IMG/VR virus record: IMGVR_UViG_3300028025_002519
Span: 1 to 26,552 of that record
Reading direction: 5' to 3' (one strand)
DNA length: 26,552 nt
Source: a virus
The notes beneath the pieces were generated by a model that was given only the letters and a program-made list of their open reading frames with translations, did no database searches and was not told the origin of the DNA. Position 1 is the first letter of the stretch; every line of letters begins with the position of its first letter. Position numbers and translations under genes: made by a program. Below are positions 20,834 to 26,552 of this stretch, one piece after another.

Positions 20834-22420
20834 ATGGGAACCGGTGTAGGCGAGGCGATGTTAATTGGAGCTGCTGTTGGTGGCGGTACATCCGCTATTA
20901 CGGGCGGTGATCCTCTAAAAGGTGCCATAATAGGTGCTGCTGGTGGTGGTTTTGGTTCTGCTCTTGGCGCTGCGGGTACTGCATTTGATCCAACGGCTTT
21001 AGCTGGGGCAACTGAACTTGGTTCTGTAGCTGGTACAAGTTCATTAAATGCTGCAATAGACCCTAGTTTAGCTAGTGTTAATTTTGGCACAATGACCCCC
21101 CAAGCCGTAGGTCAGGGTGTTTCTTCCGGCACAATTCCTATAGAAGCTGCTAACCAATATGGTCAATCTTTCAGTCAAGCTTTTGAAGGTATTAAACCGA
21201 CAAATACACCCTTTTCAATTAGAGACTTTATTAGCAAAGCCCCAACGCCGGATATTACAGGAAGCCCAGAGGCTCAAAAACAAGTTGCCCAAGCAACAGG
21301 TAAGAATATTTTTGGATACATGCCTGGAGACAAAGGATTTTTGTCTGACACTACATTAGCCGCAATTGGTGGTGGTAGCGCTCTTTTAGGGAGAAAAGAT
21401 TCTTCAGGTTTGCCTGGCGAAGAAGACTATGTAAGTAGTTTTGATCCATCTAAATTTATACGATCCACCCCAACATACGCCCCTGGAAGCGTGTATGTGC
21501 CTGAGTATAAAACTTATGCTGCCGAGGGTGGGATTATGCAAGCCTATCAAGCTGGCGGCCCCGTAGAACGTATGTCGATGATGAACACGGCTATGAATCC
21601 CCAAGGAGGTCTATACCCCCAAGGCATGATTGATAAGACCCAGTACGCCACTCCTACACAGCGCCCAGTAAGTGCTGAGATGGTAGATGCAGCCCCTGCC
21701 TATGAGCGATCTAATCCCATGTTAATGGCTGAAGGTGGTCAAATTCCAATAAGCTTACAAGGGTCAGTTAATTTAAACCCAAATAACATGGCTTCACGAG
21801 CATTTTCAGGGGCAGCGACTAGCGGACCTAGTATGGGTAACAGCACCGATATGATGCTCCCGCAGCCAGCTCTTCTTCCACGATTTGAAGGACAAAGGAC
21901 TGGCGGTCCTGGTATGGGTCCACAAGGGCAAATATCTCCAGGAGGACCAGGAGGAATCGGTGCGGCACAACTAGCTGTTTTGCCAAGGACAATGGCTGAA
22001 GGTGGTATTGCAGGAATCCTAGAAGCTGCTAAATCACAAGGATATACCCCTATGGAGTACGACCAGATCTATGGACGGGGTAACGCCTTACAAGACATGC
22101 AAGCAGCCATGAAACGGGCTAAATACGCTAGTGGCGGTATTTCTTCATTAGGAGGCTACTCCGACGGCGGCAGAATGCTTAAAGGTCCTGGTGATGGTAT
22201 GTCTGACTCCATTCCTGGCGTTATTGCTGGTAAGCAGCCTGCTCGTTTGGCTGACGGAGAATTTGTAGTACCTGCTGATGTTGTTAGCCACCTAGGTAAT
22301 GGTTCAACTGATGCTGGCGCTAAACGGCTATATTCTATGATGGATAAGGTTCGTAAGGCTAGAACAGGCAATAAAAAGCAAGGCAAACAGATTAACCCGA
22401 ATAGATTTATGCCCGCATGA
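20834..22420 (+). CDS. Putative internal virion / ejection protein
   Basis: A 528-residue protein. Residues 1-60 are Gly/Ala-rich, membrane-active in look (LIGAAVGGGTSAITGG, then GAIIGAAGGGFGSALGAAG). The middle is low-complexity with repeated GG motifs at about 230 (YAAEGGIMQAYQAGGPV), 300 (MAEGGQIP), 385 (MAEGGIAG) and 431 (YASGGISS). The C-terminal part (about 440-510) has GPGDGMSDSIPGVIAGKQPA then RLADGEFVVPADVVSHLG, a motif I recognise in large internal phage proteins. The GG motifs resemble those of the basic cluster. It overlaps the next gene by ATGA. An ejected or internal core protein is likely; the motif's function is unknown to me. Confidence 0.65.
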   Translation: MGTGVGEAMLIGAAVGGGTSAITGGDPLKGAIIGAAGGGFGSALGAAGTAFDPTALAGATELGSVAGTSSLNAAIDPSLASVNFGTMTPQAVGQGVSSGTIPIEAANQYGQSFSQAFEGIKPTNTPFSIRDFISKAPTPDITGSPEAQKQVAQATGKNIFGYMPGDKGFLSDTTLAAIGGGSALLGRKDSSGLPGEEDYVSSFDPSKFIRSTPTYAPGSVYVPEYKTYAAEGGIMQAYQAGGPVERMSMMNTAMNPQGGLYPQGMIDKTQYATPTQRPVSAEMVDAAPAYERSNPMLMAEGGQIPISLQGSVNLNPNNMASRAFSGAATSGPSMGNSTDMMLPQPALLPRFEGQRTGGPGMGPQGQISPGGPGGIGAAQLAVLPRTMAEGGIAGILEAAKSQGYTPMEYDQIYGRGNALQDMQAAMKRAKYASGGISSLGGYSDGGRMLKGPGDGMSDSIPGVIAGKQPARLADGEFVVPADVVSHLGNGSTDAGAKRLYSMMDKVRKARTGNKKQGKQINPNRFMPA

Positions 22421-22848
22421 ATTTAAGGATTCAGCCAGTTGGAGTCGATTATGTTGCACAGACTTGGACTTTTGTTGAAGAGTTTTTAAAAGAAGCTTTA
22501 GAAAAAGGAGACCCTGTTCCGCAGTGGAGTGATAACTACGATATATCGCATGTACAAGGATTTTTGACTTCTGGGGTGTGGACGTTGTTAGTAGCCACTG
22601 ACAAAGAGAATAAAATACATGGTGCTGCAACGGTATCGTTTGCTAATTATCCTAAGAACAGAGTAGCTTTTATAACGCTTATTGGTGGAAAATTAATATC
22701 TAATCAGGATACGTTTGCACAAATGAGCAACATACTAAGACATGCTGGAGCAACAAAGATTCAAGGAATGGCTCGTCCCGCTATAGCCAGATTGTGGAAG
22801 CGGTATGGGTTTGAAGAACGCACTACTTTAGTGGAAGTAAAACTATGA
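22417..22848 (+). CDS. GNAT-like protein in virion operon
   Basis: A 143-residue protein with a GNAT N-acetyltransferase-like layout: a helical N-terminus (YVAQTWTFVEEFLKEALEKG), a strand ILVATDKENKIHGAATVSFA-type central region (actual text around VATDKENKIHGAATVSFA), and a C-terminal WKRYGFEERTTLVEVKL, the usual last strand. I see no clear R/Q-x2-G-x-G/A acetyl-CoA loop. It overlaps both neighbours by 4 nt, inside the internal-protein operon. Phages such as T7 have a GNAT-like internal core protein at this position (gp13), so a structural role is as likely as an enzymatic one. Confidence 0.65.
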   Translation: MNLRIQPVGVDYVAQTWTFVEEFLKEALEKGDPVPQWSDNYDISHVQGFLTSGVWTLLVATDKENKIHGAATVSFANYPKNRVAFITLIGGKLISNQDTFAQMSNILRHAGATKIQGMARPAIARLWKRYGFEERTTLVEVKL

Positions 22849-25253
22849 GCATATTAAGATCAAAACACAGCGGTTGGACCTGGGAAGGTAGACGTACTCC
22901 TTTTGGTGGTCCTAGTGGTGGAGGCGGTCCTCAACAAACTACTTCTTATCAAACTAACCTTCCTGAATACGCCAAACCTTATGTAGAAACCATGTTGGGC
23001 ACTGCTCAGAAGCAGGCTTATAAATATGACCCCGAGGGCAATGTTGTAGGTTTCCAACCTTATATACCTTATGGTGCCACCGTAGGTCCTGGTGGGGAGA
23101 TTACTAATACAGCGCAAGAACAAGCCCAAGCAGCAGTGGCTGGGTTTAGTCCTATGCAAGAACGGGCGTTTCAACAAACGGCAGATTTAAGAGTTCCGGG
23201 TCAGTACGGTGTTGGTAGTCAGTTTGCTGGTGCAGGCGGTATGGGTGCGGCGAATATAGCGCAACAAGCTGCGGGGATTGGGCAGGGATATTATGGGATG
23301 GCTACTAATCCATATGCTCAACAAGCATTTATGTCGCCCTATATGCAGAATGTGGTGGATGTTCAAAAGCAAGAAGCTATCCGTGACTATGGAAAAATGT
23401 TACCAGGCATGCAGGCACAAGCTACTCGTCAAGGAGCGTTTGGTGGAAGTCGTCAAGCTATTGAAGCAGCTGAAGCTCGCCGTAATTTAGGTACACAACT
23501 AGGACAGATTCAAGCTCAAGGATCGCAAAAGGCATTTGAAGCTGGTCAACAAGCTCAACAGTTTGGAGCTAATTTAGGTCTTCAAGGTCTTCAAACAGGA
23601 CTTCAAGGCACTGGGCAATTAACTAGCGCAGGTAAAGCTTTAGCCGATATTGGTGGACAAGAACTACAAGCCCGTCAGGGTATTATTGGTCTACAGTCTC
23701 AAGCTGGTGCACAACAACAGGCTCTTGAACAGCAACGAGTTAACCAGGCTATTCAAAATTACGCTTTGCAGCAACAAAACCCACAGATGCAGTTATCTTT
23801 AATGAGCAGTTTGCTACGGGGTTTACCTTTACAACAAGCTACTACACAAACATATCAAGCATCTCCAAGTGCTCTTTCTCAAATTGGTGGTCTGGGTGCC
23901 GCAGGTGTAGGTATGTATGGTATGGGTCGCTCTGCCGGTATTTTTGGTAAAGAAGGTGGACATGTTAAGAAGTTAGCTAGTGGTGGTATTACAGGGCTGT
24001 CTAAGAAAGTATTGTTAAATCCTGAAGACTTTTCTACTGAACAAGTTAAAAGCATGACTGATAAAGGTATGATTTCCCAGTTAGTCGGTGCCCCGATTCT
24101 TGATGCCAAGATGAAAGACGAGCAACGCATGAAGCTTGCTCAAGCTGCTCAACAACCTAAGCCTATTGATACTATCGCCGCTGACATTATGGCTAGAGCC
24201 GCAGCCAGCCAAGGTATTGATAATGCGCAAAGTAACTTACCTGTTATGTCCGCATTTGACGGTGGTATTGTTGCCATGGCTGATGGTGGTGAAGTAGATG
24301 ACGATGGAGTAGCACGATTCCAAACTGGTGGTAGATCAGCGTTTATGGAAGACATAGAACGGTTTGGAGACTATGCAGTACCAAATCTAGGTATTACTAA
24401 AAAATTAAAAGAACTTGGTAGTTACTTTACAAAACCTCGTCAATCTACCATGTCTCCTGGTGACGTTGACGTACAGCCAGGATATACCCCAAGTTCAGCC
24501 CCAGCTCCATTTCCTCCAGAAGCAGCAAAACCACGTTTTCTACCTGACGAACCTAGAGCAAATGCAGCTGCACCCACAGCTCCAGCCCCTTCTGTTGCAG
24601 ATACAGGTGGTAAGGGTATTGCTGACATTCTTAAGAGATTTGAAGAAGCTCAGGGCAAAGGCGAACAAAGGGATACAGAAGCTAAAAAGATGGCGTTCTG
24701 GTCTTCGTTGGCTCAGCTTGGCTTTGGTGCTATGGGCGGTACTTCTCGTGACGCTCTTACTAATATTGGTCAAGCAGGTGCTCCAGCCGTAGCTTCTGGT
24801 ATGAAAGCATTAGCTGATATTGAGGGACGCCAAGAAAAACGTGGTCTTGCCCAGCTCCAAGCTGCACTTGAAGGTGAAAAACTTAAAGCCGAATACAGCA
24901 AACTTGGCATGATGCAACCATACTACAAAGAATATGCAAATTATTTAGCTCGTCGTCAAGGTTCTACAGGTACGGCTGGTATGGGTAGTGTTCCTTTCGG
25001 TGAATTCCGTAAACTTAAATCACAGTATGATGGTTATCTAACGGATGGTAAAACTGTGCAAGCTTCTCCATTAGCTAAATACTTAACTAAAGATGAACTT
25101 AATGCCTTAAAAGCTAGCCCTGGCACTCCTTCTTATGACCGAGGTATGGCTAGAGCAGCTGAGGTTGCAAAACAAAGAATGGACGCAGAGTTACGAGAAG
25201 GCATGCAATACACTGCTAAACAAAGAGTTGCTTCACCCGTAGAAGATCTTTAA
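22845..25253 (+). CDS. Large Gln/Ala/Gly-rich internal virion protein
   Basis: An 802-residue protein. The N-terminal part contains PEYAKPYVETMLGTAQKQAY and FSPMQERAFQQTADL, followed by a Gln/Ala-rich helical segment (about 180-330) with ATRQGAFGGSRQAIEAAEAR and many QQ pairs. GG motifs recur at about 369 (KEGGHVKKLASGGITG) and 470-495 (FDGGIVAMADGGEVDDDG, RFQTGGRSAF). The C-terminal part has MMQPYYKEYANYLARRQG. I recall such proteins in podovirus-like environmental phages as internal or ejection proteins. Start ATG overlaps the GNAT-like stop by 4 nt; TAAGGAG follows at its end for the next gene. Role: probably part of the internal core that is ejected with DNA; not proven. Confidence 0.65.
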   Translation: MSILRSKHSGWTWEGRRTPFGGPSGGGGPQQTTSYQTNLPEYAKPYVETMLGTAQKQAYKYDPEGNVVGFQPYIPYGATVGPGGEITNTAQEQAQAAVAGFSPMQERAFQQTADLRVPGQYGVGSQFAGAGGMGAANIAQQAAGIGQGYYGMATNPYAQQAFMSPYMQNVVDVQKQEAIRDYGKMLPGMQAQATRQGAFGGSRQAIEAAEARRNLGTQLGQIQAQGSQKAFEAGQQAQQFGANLGLQGLQTGLQGTGQLTSAGKALADIGGQELQARQGIIGLQSQAGAQQQALEQQRVNQAIQNYALQQQNPQMQLSLMSSLLRGLPLQQATTQTYQASPSALSQIGGLGAAGVGMYGMGRSAGIFGKEGGHVKKLASGGITGLSKKVLLNPEDFSTEQVKSMTDKGMISQLVGAPILDAKMKDEQRMKLAQAAQQPKPIDTIAADIMARAAASQGIDNAQSNLPVMSAFDGGIVAMADGGEVDDDGVARFQTGGRSAFMEDIERFGDYAVPNLGITKKLKELGSYFTKPRQSTMSPGDVDVQPGYTPSSAPAPFPPEAAKPRFLPDEPRANAAAPTAPAPSVADTGGKGIADILKRFEEAQGKGEQRDTEAKKMAFWSSLAQLGFGAMGGTSRDALTNIGQAGAPAVASGMKALADIEGRQEKRGLAQLQAALEGEKLKAEYSKLGMMQPYYKEYANYLARRQGSTGTAGMGSVPFGEFRKLKSQYDGYLTDGKTVQASPLAKYLTKDELNALKASPGTPSYDRGMARAAEVAKQRMDAELREGMQYTAKQRVASPVEDL

Positions 25254-25262
25254 GGAGTATTT

Positions 25263-26552
25263 ATGCCACGAGTAGAAATACCGGGTGTAGGGATTGTACG
25301 TTTTCCAGATAACCTATCTCGTGAAGATATTATGGCTCAGGCTACGGCTATGCAGCAAAAGGCTAGCCAACCTATATTCGACCCAAAAGACTTACCCACT
25401 TCTGAGCTTATCAAGGGTGGATTTAGTCGTGGTATTGAAGGACTCAAAGGCACTGCATTTGACTTAATACCTGCTTTAGCTGGGTCAATCATTGGTAAAG
25501 ACGATTACGCCAAAGAACAACTAGGCGAATTTAGAGACCGCATGGCTGCCGCAGAAATGGAGTCGCCCACTGCGTACAAGTCCTATAAAGATATTGGTAG
25601 CATAGGTCAGGCATTTGACTTCGCCGCTGAGACAGTTGGTGAACTCGGTCCTGATATTGCCTCGTTTATGGTGGGTGCTGGTGTTGGTACCACTGCTGGT
25701 AAAGTCATTGCTAAAAAATCCTTAGAAAAACAAATTCGTGAACAAGCAGCCGAGACCGCCGCTCGAAAAGGTTTGGATGAAGTAGGGGAAAAAGCCCTAG
25801 CAGAACGCTTAATGTCCCGTGCCAAGCAAGGTGCTGTCGGTGCTAAAGCCACCGAGGCTGGTGCTAATGTAGGTTTAAAGACGGGTCTATGGGGCTCGTC
25901 CATGGGTCTAAACATACCTGACGTGCTTAATAGTGTGTACGAAGATACTGGTGAGTTATCACCTGGTATTGCTTTAACGATCGGCTCCCTGGTTGCAGCG
26001 CTAGATACCTACCTCCCACAAAAGATCTTAAGCCAACTTAGCCCATCTGCTAAAGAGCGCATTGCTGCACAGATGCTTGAAAAGTCTACCCTTGTTCCGA
26101 CTACATTTAAACGGGCTTTTGTTGGAGAAATACTAAAAACTGGCACAGGTGAAGCCTTAACTGAAGGTGCACAGGAAGCTATTACTAAGCTTGGTTCTCA
26201 GATTGCTGGTGATAAAGACCCATTCTTCTCCCAAGAGAACATCGACCAGATCCTTACTGCGTCATTGAAAGGCTTTATTGGTGGTGGTACGTTTGGTGCG
26301 CCTGGTGCTGCATTTGAAGCTAAACGGATTAAAGATGAGCGTAATCGTCAGATTGCCGAAAGAGCAGCACTACAAGCTCCTCCAACTACGCCGGGTGCGA
26401 CAACAGATGCTCAACAAATAGAGACTGACCCTAACAAAGTACCAAAACAAGTAGCCCCTGGAATTATTTATGATCCAAAGACAGGCACATACGTACAGCA
26501 ATCCGAGGCAGTTGAACCTCTTGGTCGTGAAATAAAACAACAAGTGCCACCT
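25263..26552 (+). CDS. Large internal/polyvalent virion protein, 3' truncated
   Basis: The frame is open to the right edge (430 codons visible), so the C-terminus is missing. The N-terminus (MPRVEIPGVGIVRFPDNLSR, then EDIMAQATAMQQK) is a motif that often opens very large phage virion proteins. A Gly/Ala-rich helical stretch follows (ELGPDIASFMVGAGVGTTAG), then GEALTEGAQEAITKLGSQIA and AGTFGAPGAAFEAKR-type sequence (text GGGTFGAPGAAFEAKRIKD) resembling large polyvalent proteins. The visible end is Pro/Gln-rich and likely a linker before further domains. TAAGGAG at 25251-25257 supports the ATG. Probably the largest ejected protein, comparable in position to the gp16-like lytic proteins; no catalytic motif lies in the visible part. 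Confidence 0.65.
   Translation, partial: MPRVEIPGVGIVRFPDNLSREDIMAQATAMQQKASQPIFDPKDLPTSELIKGGFSRGIEGLKGTAFDLIPALAGSIIGKDDYAKEQLGEFRDRMAAAEMESPTAYKSYKDIGSIGQAFDFAAETVGELGPDIASFMVGAGVGTTAGKVIAKKSLEKQIREQAAETAARKGLDEVGEKALAERLMSRAKQGAVGAKATEAGANVGLKTGLWGSSMGLNIPDVLNSVYEDTGELSPGIALTIGSLVAALDTYLPQKILSQLSPSAKERIAAQMLEKSTLVPTTFKRAFVGEILKTGTGEALTEGAQEAITKLGSQIAGDKDPFFSQENIDQILTASLKGFIGGGTFGAPGAAFEAKRIKDERNRQIAERAALQAPPTTPGATTDAQQIETDPNKVPKQVAPGIIYDPKTGTYVQQSEAVEPLGREIKQQVPP

Noticed and set aside
25607-25915. Antisense 102-codon frame at the right end
   Set aside because: It is fully inside the well-supported large internal protein gene and shows no motif or ribosome-binding site.

Overview
The window is a 26.6-kb stretch of a tailed-phage (or prophage) genome. 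Every supported gene is on the + strand and the genes are packed head to tail, many with stop/start overlaps (ATGA, GTGA, TAATG, TGATG). The content is almost wholly virion morphogenesis plus lysis. Two adaptor-fold proteins, a nozzle-like protein and large glycine/alanine-rich internal proteins, with no tape-measure, sheath or tail-tube gene, suggest a short-tailed (podovirus-like) phage. The many hypothetical genes resemble those of uncultured aquatic phages. The host cannot be read from the sequence; a Gram-negative bacterium is inferred from the phage type. Portal, terminase and replication genes are not present and presumably lie outside the window.

Layout: (1) 1-1914, head: an upstream fragment, a putative decoration protein and the HK97-fold major capsid protein, closed by a clear terminator at about 1925-1957. 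(2) 2061-3935: a virion protein, a short coiled-coil protein and two tandem paralogous beta-rich proteins. (3) 3928-8391: a run of small, very basic proteins, most sharing a short tail of the type GGKVSSASKRADGIAxxGKTKGRIV, interrupted by adaptor 1 and a zinc-ribbon protein. (4) 8391-9299: adaptor 2. (5) 9317-14790, tail-fibre region: a small structural protein, an 841-aa repetitive fibre with a C-terminal S74 self-cleaving chaperone, a protein made of 22-residue repeats, a second fibre-like protein, a polyglycine adhesin-like protein and a small partner. (6) 14836-16227: a double-domain 2OG-Fe(II) oxygenase and a zinc-ribbon protein. (7) 16246-18261: two membrane/coiled-coil proteins, a holin-like protein and a GH24 endolysin with Cys at the usual catalytic Asp position. 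(8) 18273-26552: nozzle-like protein, a small structural protein, then large internal or ejection-type proteins with a GNAT-like protein among them; the last runs off the right edge.

The most unusual feature is the basic-protein cluster. At least five small genes end in, and one begins with, related versions of a tail motif, and shorter YxxGG-type motifs recur in the large internal virion proteins. The tails are kept at the protein level while their codons have diverged, so the peptide itself appears to be selected. A shared virion-loading tag, a DNA-binding segment or a processing site are possible explanations; none can be settled from sequence alone. Second is the pairing of a Pro-Gly-rich polyglycine adhesin with a nearby tandem prolyl-hydroxylase-like oxygenase, which suggests possible modification of virion proteins.

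No gene-free stretch exceeds 300 bases; the largest, 1915-2060, holds the terminator and an inverted repeat. I saw no tRNA, rRNA, CRISPR array, insertion sequence or integrase.
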